Source: Sinorhizobium kostiense
Lineage (GTDB): Bacteria; Pseudomonadota; Alphaproteobacteria; Rhizobiales; Rhizobiaceae
Assembly: GCF_017874595.1 (NCBI RefSeq)
Contig: NZ_JAGILA010000002.1
Span: forward strand, 248,001 to 312,000
Length of the DNA: 64,000 bases
Direction of reading: 5' to 3'
Below the pieces are notes generated by a model. It had not been told where the DNA came from. It did no database searches and saw nothing but the letters and a program-made list of their open reading frames with translations. The stretch's first letter is position 1. Each line of letters opens with the position of its first letter. Below are positions 54,271 to 62,627 of this stretch, in pieces. The translations under genes and the position numbers were made by a program.

Positions 54271-55308
54271 ATGAACATCAAGAGCCTTCTTCTCGGCTCC
54301 GCTGCTGCGCTCGCAGCAGTATCCGGCGCGCAGGCTGCCGACGCCATCGTCGCCGCCGAGCCGGAACCCATGGAATACGTTCGCGTCTGCGACGCTTTCG
54401 GCACGGGCTACTTCTACATTCCCGGCACGGAAACCTGCCTCAAGATCAACGGCTTCGTCCGCTTCCAGGTCAACTTCGGTGAAGACGCAGGCGGGTTCTC
54501 CGATTGGGATGCTTTCTCGCGTGGCTTCCTGGCGTTTGACGCCAAGAGCGACACGGAATTCGGTACGCTCACCAGCCTCATTGCAATCGAAGCTGATGCT
54601 GATGCTCAAGACGGCGCCGACTTCAAGCTTGACGAGGCCTACATCCAGCTCGGCGGCCTAAAGGTCGGTCACTTCTACAGCTGGTGGGACAAGGGTCTGA
54701 ATGGTGAAACCGATTCGGTCGGTGAGAACACCAAGTTCAATTCTATTGCTTACCTTTATGACGGCGGTGCCTTCCAGGCTGGCGTTGCCATCGACGAGCT
54801 TGAAGGCCTGACTACTCGAAACAATGGTGTCGGCGTCGAGGGTATCGTTTCTGCTTCGCTCGGCGGCGTGTCGTTCGACCTGCTTGGCGGGTTCGACACC
54901 GAAGTTGAAGATGGTGCGATCCGCGGCTTGATCTCTGCTGACCTTGGCCCGGGTACTCTCCAGGCTGCTGCCATCTGGGCCTCCGACCCGAACGCTTACT
55001 GGTCTGACTCCGAGTGGGCTGTTGCTGTGTCCTATGCCTTCCAGGCAACCGAGAAGTTCAAGATCACGCCCGGCGCTCAGTACTGGGGTGACCTCCGTAA
55101 CGGCGTTGAATTCAACGAAGGCTACGCCGGTGGTGGCGGCTCCTTCGGTAACGGCGATGCCTGGAAGGTCGGTATCACGGCTGACTACCAGATCACCGAA
55201 GGTCTCGCAGCTCGTGCGACGGTTAACTACACCGACGTCGACTACGACAACACCTTCGCTGATGATGATTTCGTCACCGGCTTTGTTCGCCTGCAGCGCG
55301 ACTTCTAA
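54271..55308 (+). CDS. ropA: RopA-type outer-membrane porin, copy 1
   Basis: 345 residues. The signal peptide (MNIKSLLLGSAAALAAVSGA, ending QAAD) leads into a 16-strand-type alphaproteobacterial porin (porin_2 family): VRVCDAFGTGYFYIPGTETC, with a Cys pair that can form a disulfide in the first loop, EAYIQLGGLKVGHFYSWWDKG near residue 125, and a C-terminal strand ending in Phe (FVRLQRDF), as needed for BAM assembly. It forms a diffusion channel in the outer membrane. The first 95 bases of coding sequence match porin 2 almost exactly. Codons include more T-ending forms than neighbours, as in highly expressed genes. Numbering of ropA1/ropA2 is not decided here. Confidence 0.93.
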   Translation: MNIKSLLLGSAAALAAVSGAQAADAIVAAEPEPMEYVRVCDAFGTGYFYIPGTETCLKINGFVRFQVNFGEDAGGFSDWDAFSRGFLAFDAKSDTEFGTLTSLIAIEADADAQDGADFKLDEAYIQLGGLKVGHFYSWWDKGLNGETDSVGENTKFNSIAYLYDGGAFQAGVAIDELEGLTTRNNGVGVEGIVSASLGGVSFDLLGGFDTEVEDGAIRGLISADLGPGTLQAAAIWASDPNAYWSDSEWAVAVSYAFQATEKFKITPGAQYWGDLRNGVEFNEGYAGGGGSFGNGDAWKVGITADYQITEGLAARATVNYTDVDYDNTFADDDFVTGFVRLQRDF

Positions 55309-55324
55309 TCTGATCTAGTCTCAG

Positions 55325-55349
55325 GCCCGCAACTCTAAGAGTTGCGGGC
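55325..55349 (+). terminator. Terminator of porin 1
   Basis: GCCCGCAACTC and GAGTTGCGGGC form a perfect 11-bp stem with a TAA loop, 16 bp after the stop, followed by TGTTGCTGTT. A strong intrinsic terminator. Confidence 0.85.
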
Positions 55350-55472
55350 TGTTGCTGTTCTGCAACATACGCGTGCCGTCTAGGTCATTGAGATTGCTGA
55401 AATATAAGCGTTGGCTTGAGTGCCAGCGGTTTCTTGGTCCATTCGTGGTGGGGTGGGAAGGAAACGGCAAAC

Positions 55473-56408
55473 GTGACGTCAGGCGCCGAAAAATTGGCGA
55501 GCGGCTTCGGGATTTCGGGCGATCGTCCGGAATACGAGGTCAATTATTGTTTTGGCCGACAAGGTCCGATCGGTTTGGTAAAGGAGACCTCGCTTGCCGA
55601 GTTGTTCCATCGCTATGCCGATATCCTGTGGGACGAAGGGCACCACAAATACAATGTGAAGGCCTTCATCGGTGAACTCGACGAGATTCTACTCGGTGCG
55701 CGGTTTTCCACCTTCTCGCAGGACTTGCTCGACAATTTGATTGGCGCATTACGCAAGCGGGGCAACAGCAACGCGACCATTAATCGAAAGATGGCCGCAT
55801 TGAGCAAGTTGCTGCGGAAAGCGTACAAGATGGGCGATATCCATAGTCTGCCGGAGTTCAGGCGTCAGAAGGAGAGAGCCGGACGCCTGCGATTCCTGGA
55901 AGCCGAAGAAGAGGAAGCGTTGTTCCGAGAGATCGGAACCCGCTCGGAACTCTTTCTGAAATTCTCCATCTTCCTTGTGGATACAGGCGCTCGCCTCGGC
56001 GAGGGCATCGGCCTCAAATGGAACGACATTCATGAGGGCCGGGTAACGTTCTGGATTACCAAATCCGGTCGAAGCCGCACGGTCCCGCTGACGTCCAGGG
56101 CAAAGCAGGTCCTACGTGAGCTTAAGGACAGGGCTCCGGGGCCCTTTGCCGATGTGGATCCGCAGAAATACAGGGCAGCTTGGAACGCGGCTAAAATCGA
56201 CGCGAAACTGGGCGACGAAGCGGATGTCGTCCCCCATGTCCTGAGACATACCTGCGCGTCCCGCCTAGTACGGGGCGGAATCGATCTCCGGCGGGTCCAG
56301 ATGTGGCTGGGCCATCAGACGCTGACGATGACGATGCGTTATGCCCACCTGGCAACGCATGATTTGGACATGTGTGTTCCCGTTCTCGAACGGCATCTCG
56401 CCAGCTAG
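55473..56408 (+). CDS. Tyrosine recombinase/integrase
   Basis: 311 residues from a GTG at 55473 with GGAAGG upstream; a TTG at 55416 would add 19 residues. N-terminal SAM-like domain (LLDNLIGALRKRGNSNATIN) and a C-terminal catalytic domain with all expected residues: Arg in DTGARLGEGIGLKW (about 174), Lys in WITKSGRSRTV (about 197), HVLRHTCASRL (His 255, Arg 258), LGHQTLTMTMRYAHL (His 281, Tyr 290). It is therefore likely active. It is not adjacent to a phage or conjugative module and lies alone between two inverted porin genes. XerC/XerD identity is not supported; the N-terminus is unlike them. Confidence 0.88.
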   Translation: MTSGAEKLASGFGISGDRPEYEVNYCFGRQGPIGLVKETSLAELFHRYADILWDEGHHKYNVKAFIGELDEILLGARFSTFSQDLLDNLIGALRKRGNSNATINRKMAALSKLLRKAYKMGDIHSLPEFRRQKERAGRLRFLEAEEEEALFREIGTRSELFLKFSIFLVDTGARLGEGIGLKWNDIHEGRVTFWITKSGRSRTVPLTSRAKQVLRELKDRAPGPFADVDPQKYRAAWNAAKIDAKLGDEADVVPHVLRHTCASRLVRGGIDLRRVQMWLGHQTLTMTMRYAHLATHDLDMCVPVLERHLAS

Positions 56409-56514
56409 GCCCGTTGCCGTCCAGCGACTTGCCCATGCCTGTGGATAGGCACCCATCGTGCGAAGTCCTTGGGCTAAGAAACCCTGGTTCTCCGCTCGCT
56501 GTCTCGGAATTGAA

Positions 56515-56541
56515 AAAGCCCGGCTCGATGAGCCGGGCTTT
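56515..56541 (-). terminator. Bidirectional terminator between recombinase and porin 2
   Basis: AAAGCCCGGCTC and GAGCCGGGCTTT pair over 12 bp with a 3-nt loop. On the minus strand it is followed by TTTCAATT-type sequence, so it terminates porin 2; the plus-strand reading also ends in TTTCC after the recombinase. Confidence 0.85.
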
Positions 56542-56567
56542 CCTTCACTGACCGAGGTCAGGTCAGA

Positions 56568-57602
56568 TTAGAAGTCACGCTGCAGGCGGAGGAAGCCGCT
56601 GACCTGCTCATCAGCGTCATCCGGATCCGTGTAGTTGATCGTGAAGCGCGAAGCGAGGCCTTCGGTGATCTGGTAATCAGCCGTGATACCAACGCGCCAC
56701 TGATCGTCACCGGAGTCGAAGCCGCCAGCGCCGTCGTTCAGGTCACCCCAGTACTGAGCGCCGGGGGTGATTGCGAACTTTTCGGTTGCGTTGAAGCGGT
56801 ACGAAGCAGCAACGCTCCACTCGGAGTCAGACCAGTAAGCGTTCGGGTCGGATGCCCAGATCGCAGCGGCCTGGAAGGTGCCGGGACCAACGTCTGCAGA
56901 AAGCAGAGCGCGGATCGCGCCTTCTTCGAGTTCGGTGTCGAAGCCGCCGAGGAGGTCGAAGCTTACGCCGCCGAGCGAAGCGGAAACGATGCCTTCGATG
57001 CCGACGCCGTTGTCACGCGTGGTGATGCCCTGGAGTTCGTCAACAGCGATACCAGCCTGGAACGTACCGGCATCATAGACATAGCGGATCGAGTTGAATT
57101 CGGTGTTTTCGCCGATCGAGTCGGTTTCACCGTTCAGGCCCTTATCCCACCAGCTGTAGAAGAAGCCAGCGCGGAGGCCGCCGAGTTCGATGTAGGCTTC
57201 GTCGACGTCGATGCGGCTGTCGCCAGGGCCGGTGTCGTTGTCGGCGTTGAATTCGATCGCGGCGAAGCCGGTGAGCGTGCCGAATTCGGTGTCGCTCTTG
57301 GCGTCGAACGAGATGTAAGCGCGCGAGAAGACATCCCAGTCGGAAAAGCCTTCGACCGCGTCGGCGCCCTCGCCCCAATCACTTGCGTCACGGCCGAAGT
57401 CGCCCTGAACGCGGATGAAGCCGCCGATCTTCAGGCAGGTTTCCGTGCCCGGAATGTAGAAGTAGCCCGTGCCGAAAGCGTCGCAAACGCGAACGTATTC
57501 CAGGGGCTCCGGCTCGGCGGCGACGATGGCGTCGGCAGCCTGTGCGCCGGATACTGCTGCGAGCGCAGCAGCGGAGCCGAGAAGAAGGCTCTTGATGTTC
57601 AT
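56568..57602 (-). CDS. ropA: RopA-type outer-membrane porin, copy 2
   Basis: 344 residues, closely related to copy 1 and in the opposite orientation, so the 3' ends face each other across the recombinase. The signal peptide and first 40 residues are almost the same; variable surface-loop regions differ (for example GRDASDWGEGADAVEGFSDW near residue 70 and the loop after GDLNDGAGG near 290). It also ends in LRLQRDF with terminal Phe. The shared framework with altered loops fits paralogous porins with different permeability or phage-receptor properties. It has a GGAGG-containing hairpin before the ATG like copy 1. A 652-bp region upstream (57603-58254) shows no other gene. Confidence 0.93.
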   Translation of the reverse strand: MNIKSLLLGSAAALAAVSGAQAADAIVAAEPEPLEYVRVCDAFGTGYFYIPGTETCLKIGGFIRVQGDFGRDASDWGEGADAVEGFSDWDVFSRAYISFDAKSDTEFGTLTGFAAIEFNADNDTGPGDSRIDVDEAYIELGGLRAGFFYSWWDKGLNGETDSIGENTEFNSIRYVYDAGTFQAGIAVDELQGITTRDNGVGIEGIVSASLGGVSFDLLGGFDTELEEGAIRALLSADVGPGTFQAAAIWASDPNAYWSDSEWSVAASYRFNATEKFAITPGAQYWGDLNDGAGGFDSGDDQWRVGITADYQITEGLASRFTINYTDPDDADEQVSGFLRLQRDF

Positions 57603-57604
57603 TT

Positions 57605-57618
57605 CTGACCTCCAGTCA
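57605..57618 (-). promoter_or_regulatory. Hairpin enclosing the porin-2 ribosome-binding site
   Basis: On the minus strand, TGAC-TGGAG-GTCA (one pair shorter than porin 1) brackets GGAGG just before the ATG. It is the same design as for copy 1, which supports selection or recent gene conversion. Confidence 0.48.
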
Positions 57619-58254
57619 AAAGTTTCACACGGGTCTGGGTATCTTTGCTGAAGGACAGCGTTCCCTGCCCCATCCCCAATCGTTCAAGAAGTCGGACGAT
57701 CAACCGCCCTTGCTTCCGGAGTTGAAAATACAAAACCGGATGGGGCGCGCAACGACCAACTTGCCTGATCGACTCCTTTGCGCCGCCCTTCCCCGATCCC
57801 TGTTGCTCAAACGACACAAAATCGCCCCAGACGGCCCGAGTGCGTTAAAAAAGCCTTAAGAAAATCCTTTGGTGACGGGAGGTTAGCGCAAGCCTCGCGG
57901 GCACCTCCTGTACCATAAAGAGGCAAAAATCGGCCGAAAAGGGGGGCAGAATCGGGCGCTGGGATGATTCCCCCGGCCGCCATCAGCAGGGTTCGGGGCT
58001 CCGACAGAGGCGTTCGGCCAGCTGGAATTGGGTCGATTTCAGCGATTCCCAACAGAATCAACAGGCAAGGATTCGCGAATCGAGGACGGCGCTCGGGGAG
58101 AGCGATCGAGTCGGGCTCGGCGCTCTTGGGGTGGGGATTGGCGGCGGCAGCTATCGGCGCCACTCTCTTGCCATGCGGAACTCACACGGACTCCGTGGGG
58201 AGAAGGCTTAGCGGCGCCGTCCGGCCCAGCCCGTAACTGTCAGGAGGTAGGTGG

Positions 58255-58497
58255 CTACCATAGCCGTTTGTTGGCGAAGGCGTGGCCCGACCCGGATTTG
58301 AGATAGCGCTCGAACGAGTCCGCTTTCGCCCGCTCAGAAAATGCGACGTAAGTCGTCAGCCGCCATGGCTTGAATTTGGAGGTGTGGGCTGATTTGCCGG
58401 CATTGTGCTCTTGTAGACGCTGCTTGAGATCAGCAGTCACTCCTACATAGCGCTGGCCGCAGTTTGACAGGCTTTCGATTAGATAGACGTAAAACAA
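58255..58497 (-). CDS. GIY-YIG domain protein
   Basis: 80 residues from a TTG at 58497, with AGGG upstream; the open frame continues upstream through the tRNA gene, which cannot be the true start. The GIY-YIG core is compact: FYVYLIESL, then RYVGVTADLKQRLQEHNAGK (YVG and catalytic Arg), and TTYVAFSERAKADSFERYLKSGSGHAF with the family Glu. These are small UPF0213-like putative nucleases, common in alphaproteobacteria; activity is not shown. It sits 62 bp downstream of tRNA-Ser on the same strand. Confidence 0.82.
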   Translation of the reverse strand: MFYVYLIESLSNCGQRYVGVTADLKQRLQEHNAGKSAHTSKFKPWRLTTYVAFSERAKADSFERYLKSGSGHAFANKRLW

Positions 58498-58559
58498 TAA
58501 AGCCCTGCTTCGCCAGAGATGTTCTAGCAATCCTGCGAAGCTCGAAGAGCGAAGCAGGA

Positions 58560-58649
58560 TGGCGGAGAAGAAGGGATTCGAACCCTCGATACCGTTTCCG
58601 GTATACTCCCTTAGCAGGGGAGCGCCTTCGACCACTCGGCCACCTCTCC
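58560..58649 (-). tRNA. tRNA-Ser (GCT)
   Basis: 90 nt including encoded CCA. The minus-strand sequence begins GGAGAGGTGGCCGAGTGGTC, has anticodon GCT in a CCTGCTAAG loop, a long variable arm (serine type), TTCGAAT in the T-arm, and an acceptor that pairs GGAGAGG with CTTCTCC followed by G-CCA. It decodes AGC/AGU. Confidence 0.95.
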
Positions 58650-58869
58650 GTCAGGGCCTGACTAGTGTCACCGCGCCTTCAATGCAAGATTTTTTTGTCG
58701 GTTTTCAGGAAATCCTGGCTTTTTGGGCGCGAGCATCTGCCGCCCAGATACGAGGCGACAAGGCTGGAGCAAGCCCGGTTGGGGAAAGTCCCCCCAATTT
58801 TCGCCGTTCGCCTGGCATGCAAGCGCGATCCACGGCGAGATGAAGGAGCGATATTCCCGAGGTCTGGCG

Positions 58870-59223
58870 ATGTCGATGATCATGCATCTCGCGCAAGGAA
58901 GATCCGGCCGCGCGGCCGTTTCCTATCCGCATTATGTGATAGAGCGCCCCTGCCGCATTCTCGTCATCGCCAGCCAGCTCAAGGCGAAGACCAAGTATCA
59001 GGCGCTCTTGCGCCACATCTCGATCGGCGGCGCAATGCTCGACTTCAACGCCGGGATTATGCTGCCGAAGCATTTCTTCCTTGAAATCGACGGATTGGAC
59101 GAGGAGATCGGCTGCGCCGAGGTGCATCGCAACGGGTCAGAGCTCGGCGTGCGCTTCAATATGCTGCTCGCGCAGGAATTTCTAAGCCGGCTCATCCGCC
59201 TGCAGTTTGCGAGCGGGCTCTGA
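58870..59223 (+). CDS. PilZ-like protein 1
   Basis: 117 residues from an ATG at 58870 after CGAGG; ATGs at 58840 and 58876 are alternatives. The core VIERPCRILVIASQLKAKTK and RHISIGGAMLDFNAG, then GCAEVHRNGSELGVRF, follows the PilZ beta-barrel pattern. The c-di-GMP motif RxxxR is reduced to R-x-x-R and the second motif lacks the leading Asp/Asn, so ligand binding is doubtful. It may be a degenerate or partner-binding PilZ domain. A second, related gene follows by 179 bp. Confidence 0.68.
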   Translation: MSMIMHLAQGRSGRAAVSYPHYVIERPCRILVIASQLKAKTKYQALLRHISIGGAMLDFNAGIMLPKHFFLEIDGLDEEIGCAEVHRNGSELGVRFNMLLAQEFLSRLIRLQFASGL

Positions 59224-59402
59224 GCGGCCGATCGCACCCCGCCCAGCTCGACGCCTTGCTAGATTTTTAATGAATGACTTCAAGAGATTGCAAGACTGTC
59301 GAGGGAAACTGATCCTCGGCCTTCGCCGCTCACGGGCTCACCGGGACGGGCAGAAGCCGCTGGCGCCTTGCTCTGGCGTGGCAATTATACCGGAGACGAC
59401 GC

Positions 59403-59849
59403 ATGCTGCAGTCGACGATGTATTCGCTTGTGCCTTCTCCGCTCTACGAGCGACGCTACGAGCGTTTTGCCATCGCCCATGCGGGAACGCTGATGTCGGT
59501 ACAGCCAGGCCTTGGCGGCGTATCCATCCGCGCCTGCAGGATGATCGAAATTTCGCGAGGCGGAGCACGGCTCTCCGTCGGCACGACCATCGGCCTGCCG
59601 CATCATTACTATCTTCACATCGTAGGAACGAACCGCCGTATCGGCTGCGCCGAGATCCACCGGGCGGGAGACAACATCGCCGTACACTTCATCAAGTCGA
59701 TCGACGAATCGTTTCTCCACCAAATCGTCCGCCACGACTATTTCACCGGCCGGACCAGTGATTTGAGGTCAGGGAGCAGCAGCTACCGCCACGCGCCCTC
59801 GGACGAGCATCCTGCTCTGCTGATGAACACCAGGAATAGCGCGGGATGA
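59403..59849 (+). CDS. PilZ-domain protein 2
   Basis: 148 residues. ERRYERFAIAHAGTL near residue 16 supplies RxxxR, and MIEISRGGARLSVGTTIG near residue 47 supplies the second c-di-GMP motif, with Glu in place of the usual Asp or Asn. GCAEIHRAGDNIAVHFIK continues the barrel and resembles the same segment in PilZ protein 1. GGAGA precedes the ATG. It may bind c-di-GMP and influence motility or polysaccharide; this is inference. A low-complexity tail (SGSSSYRHAPSDE) ends the protein. Confidence 0.77.
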   Translation: MLQSTMYSLVPSPLYERRYERFAIAHAGTLMSVQPGLGGVSIRACRMIEISRGGARLSVGTTIGLPHHYYLHIVGTNRRIGCAEIHRAGDNIAVHFIKSIDESFLHQIVRHDYFTGRTSDLRSGSSSYRHAPSDEHPALLMNTRNSAG

Positions 59850-60008
59850 GTACTGATCGATCACGCGTCAGAGTCTAGGTCGATCCGAGCTGAAATCATC
59901 GTGGTCCAGCCGAGATTCCTCGCAGCGGATCTTTCTTTGCGCAAGCCGATTCCGATTCCCGCACATATACGATAAGTTCCGCGGCGCATTTCGTTCGGGG
60001 TTGTCCAC

Positions 60009-61124
60009 ATGTCCACCTTCTCGCGCTTCACGCCGCTCATCCAATCCTTGCCGGCCACCGTTCCATTCGTCGGACCCGAAGCCATCGAACGGCAGCGCGG
60101 CCGCAGCATCGCCGCCCGCATCGGTGCGAACGAGAGCGGCTTCGGTCCGGCCCCTTCGGTGCTACTTGCGATCCGGGAGGCAGCAGCCGAGACATGGAAA
60201 TACGCGGACCCGGAAAACCACGATCTCAAACAGGCGCTGGCCGGCCGTCTCGGCACGTCTCCTGGCAATATCGCCGTCGGAGAAGGCATTGACGGCCTGC
60301 TGGGTCAGATCGTCCGCCTCGTCGTCGAGCCGGGCATGCCGGTCGTGACTTCGCTCGGAGGCTATCCGACATTCAACTACCACGTCGCAGGCCACGGCGG
60401 CCGGCTGGCAACCGTGCCCTATGCCGATGATCGAGAAGACCTCGAGGGGCTCCTTGCCACTGTCAAGCGGGAGAACGCGCCGCTCGTCTATTTCGCCAAT
60501 CCGGACAATCCCATGGGCAGTTGGTGGCCCGCCGATCGCATCATCGAATTCGCCGTCGCCTTACCGGAAACGACGCTGCTCATCCTCGATGAGGCCTATA
60601 GCGAAACCGCGCCGCCCGACTCGGTGCCTTCGATCGAAAGCCTGATCGACCGGCCGAACGTCATTCGCACTAGGACCTTCTCAAAGGCCTATGGTCTCGC
60701 GGGCGCGCGTGTCGGTTACGTGCTCACCACACCCGGCACTGCCCAGGCCTTCGACAAGATCCGCAATCATTTCGGCATGAACCGCGTCGGCGTCGCGGCG
60801 GCGATCGCCGCGCTCGCCGACCAGGCGTACCTGGAGGAGGTCGTCGCCAAAATAACAAGTTCCCGCGACCGGCTCTCCGCAATCGCTCGCGGAAACGAGT
60901 TGTTGCCGCTTGCCTCCGCCACGAATTTCGTCGCCGTCGATTGTGGGCGGGACGCGACCTATGCCAAGGCGATCGTCGAGCGGCTGATGGGCGACCACGG
61001 CATCTTCATCCGCATGCCGGGTGTGGCACCTCTCAATCGCTGCATCCGCATCAGCGCCGCGCCCGAAGCCGAGATGAAGTTGCTGGAGGCTGCCTTGCCG
61101 GCTGTGCTGAAGAGCCTGGGCTAG
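60009..61124 (+). CDS. HisC-like PLP-dependent aminotransferase
   Basis: 371 residues. Fold-type I aminotransferase motifs: IGANESGFGPAPSVLLAI, YADPENHDLKQALAGRLG, ANPDNPMGSWWP near residue 172, ILDEAYSE (Asp), and TFSKAYGLAGARVGY with the PLP Lys near 228. The conserved C-terminal Arg is in NRCIRISAAPEAE. It is related to histidinol-phosphate aminotransferase, but the rhizobial genome usually has more than one such copy and no his genes lie nearby. The substrate (histidinol phosphate or aromatic amino acid) is therefore open. Standalone gene. Confidence 0.9.
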   Translation: MSTFSRFTPLIQSLPATVPFVGPEAIERQRGRSIAARIGANESGFGPAPSVLLAIREAAAETWKYADPENHDLKQALAGRLGTSPGNIAVGEGIDGLLGQIVRLVVEPGMPVVTSLGGYPTFNYHVAGHGGRLATVPYADDREDLEGLLATVKRENAPLVYFANPDNPMGSWWPADRIIEFAVALPETTLLILDEAYSETAPPDSVPSIESLIDRPNVIRTRTFSKAYGLAGARVGYVLTTPGTAQAFDKIRNHFGMNRVGVAAAIAALADQAYLEEVVAKITSSRDRLSAIARGNELLPLASATNFVAVDCGRDATYAKAIVERLMGDHGIFIRMPGVAPLNRCIRISAAPEAEMKLLEAALPAVLKSLG

Positions 61125-61185
61125 TCAGTGCCCCTTCCCCTCCGGCCCGCCGGCTGCGCTCGGCAGGCGCGTGGCTTGCACACGG

Positions 61186-61452
61186 TCAGTGCATCGTCAT
61201 CCATTCGCGCGCCGCGCGAAGGGCGGCCGCAAGGTCGGTCTTGCTCATTGTTGCCGCAAGGTCTACGCGGAGGCTGGCGGCACGGTCGCAGCCCTTGATG
61301 GCGGCGATATTCAGCCACTTGTGCGCGGCGACCAGATCGACGGGTCTGCCGCGGCCGGTTGCATAGGCGAGGCCCATTGCGCAAAGGGCATCGGCCCGGT
61401 TGTCGCCGCCCATCGCGGCCTCCGAACCGATCTGCATATCAAAGAGTGCCAT
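61186..61452 (-). CDS. Sel1-like repeat small protein
   Basis: 88 residues. ALCAMGLAYATGRGRPVDLVAAHKWLNIAA is a Sel1/SLR repeat (A-x-x-x-LG-x-x-Y-x-x-G-x-G-V-x-x-D-x-x-x-A-x-x-W-x-x-x-A), with parts of flanking helices. Such repeats bind protein partners. There is no signal peptide, so it is probably cytoplasmic. The ATG at 61452 is followed by MALFDMQIGSEAAMGGDNRADA. The gene is convergent with the aminotransferase. 61453-62065 upstream, 613 bp, is AT-richer and shows no supported gene. Confidence 0.8.
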   Translation of the reverse strand: MALFDMQIGSEAAMGGDNRADALCAMGLAYATGRGRPVDLVAAHKWLNIAAIKGCDRAASLRVDLAATMSKTDLAAALRAAREWMTMH

Positions 61453-61994
61453 TCTCGTCGTCCCTGTCTTCTGTTTAGCGAAGCGGCGCGCCTTTGCCTG
61501 GGGAATACGGCAGGCGCGCCCGGCTTCAGTTCGTTGGTCCCTGTTTTGGCCTGCCTCTTATCGGGCGTCCCGAAAGCGCACCGTCTTCGGCAGCGTCGCT
61601 TGCGGTTCTTCGGCGGGTTGTTTTCCCTGCTCGTCTTATGGCTTCGAGTATGGCGGGCGCCTTTCAACAGCCGTTTAAAATGCATGCTTAACTTGCCGCA
61701 AACAAAGTTCAAACGCTTGGTAAATTTGGGTTTTCGTTAAGCATCAGAATGCCCGGAGTGGCGGCACTCCGCTTAAAAATTTACGAAAACTTAAGTGACG
61801 GGTTTCAACCAATTGCTAACCACAAAAGCGAAACGAGTTTTGCGAAGAAGTTGGCCTGCCCCCACGCGACGCGCCGGCGCAGCCTCGAAAACAGAGCCGA
61901 AGGCGCGTGGTCGCTTGCCTGCGCCGGCCGCGGTTCCTGAGCGGCTCGCCTGTCGCCTGAAGCACCTGATGCCGAGGGTGGGACGTATTTATCT

Positions 61995-62008
61995 TTACGT
62001 GCGCGTAA
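61995..62008. promoter_or_regulatory. Inverted repeat upstream of the DUF2147 gene
   Basis: TTACG-TGCG-CGTAA is a perfect 5-bp inverted repeat, 58 bp before the DUF2147 start, of the size seen in TetR/MarR-type operators. No such regulator is encoded next to it. Confidence 0.35.
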
Positions 62009-62065
62009 GTTAGTCTCCGGCGTTCTAGCGGCTAGGAGGCCGCACTGCTTTGCGGAGGAGATTCA

Positions 62066-62407
62066 ATGATACGTACTTTGCTTGTCACCACGGCGCTCGC
62101 TTTCATGGCGACAGGCCCGGCCCTTGCCGCCGAGCCGATCGTCGGAGACTGGAGGACCGCGAGCGGCGCCACAGCGGAAATCGCTCCCTGCGGCGGATCT
62201 TTCTGCGTCACGCTGATGACGGGCAAGCATGCGGGCAAGCGTATCGGCAATCTTGCCGGCGCCGGCGGCAGCTATAGCGGCGAAATCACCGATCCGGAGA
62301 GCGACAAGACCTATAGCGGCTCGGGCTCCGTCCAAGGCAATTCGCTCAAGATGAAGGGCTGCATACTAAAGGTTCTCTGCAAGTCGCAGACGTGGACCCG
62401 TCTTTGA
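62066..62407 (+). CDS. DUF2147-family exported protein
   Basis: 113 residues. A signal peptide (IRTLLVTTALAFMATGPALAA) is followed by the DUF2147 pattern EPIVGDWRTASGATAEIAPCG, where most family members have W-x-T and I-x-x-C. The central SGEITDPESDKTYSG-like stretch matches the P-x-x-G-K-x-Y-x-G family core, and the end KVLCKSQTWTRL matches the family's C-terminal W-x-R. Two or three cysteines suggest a disulfide. It has a beta-barrel lipocalin-like shape in related proteins. Function unknown; periplasmic. Confidence 0.87.
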   Translation: MIRTLLVTTALAFMATGPALAAEPIVGDWRTASGATAEIAPCGGSFCVTLMTGKHAGKRIGNLAGAGGSYSGEITDPESDKTYSGSGSVQGNSLKMKGCILKVLCKSQTWTRL

Positions 62408-62463
62408 AATTTTGGTTGGGGGTTGGGGTGAAGACCCCTCAACCCCCAGAGACCCATCCCCAA

Positions 62464-62599
62464 CCCCTCCCCACAAGGCGAAGGGGCTTTCTGCGCTGCG
62501 CCGCCGCACTTCGATCTTGACCCCCGCGCCAGACGCAAAGGTCACGGACTAGCAGACGAGCGCGACGGACACCTAGCCCCTCTCCCTTGTGGGGAGGGG
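62464..62599. repeat. Intergenic element with 24-bp imperfect inverted ends
   Basis: The end beginning CCCCTCCCCACAAGG (62464-62487) and the opposite end (62576-62599, inverse CCCCTCCCCACAAGGG) match at all but about three positions, enclosing 88 bp of noncoding sequence. It looks like a rhizobial palindromic element between DUF2147 and GST genes; it may form a long hairpin that ends both transcripts. Copy number was not determined. Confidence 0.55.
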
Positions 62600-62627
62600 T
62601 CTCTCCTATCCGCACGCTGACCGAGAG

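Noticed and set aside
58560..58649. tRNA-Ser as integration site of an island containing the recombinase
   Set aside because: No repeat of the tRNA 3' end was seen near the recombinase, and surrounding genes look core, not mobile.
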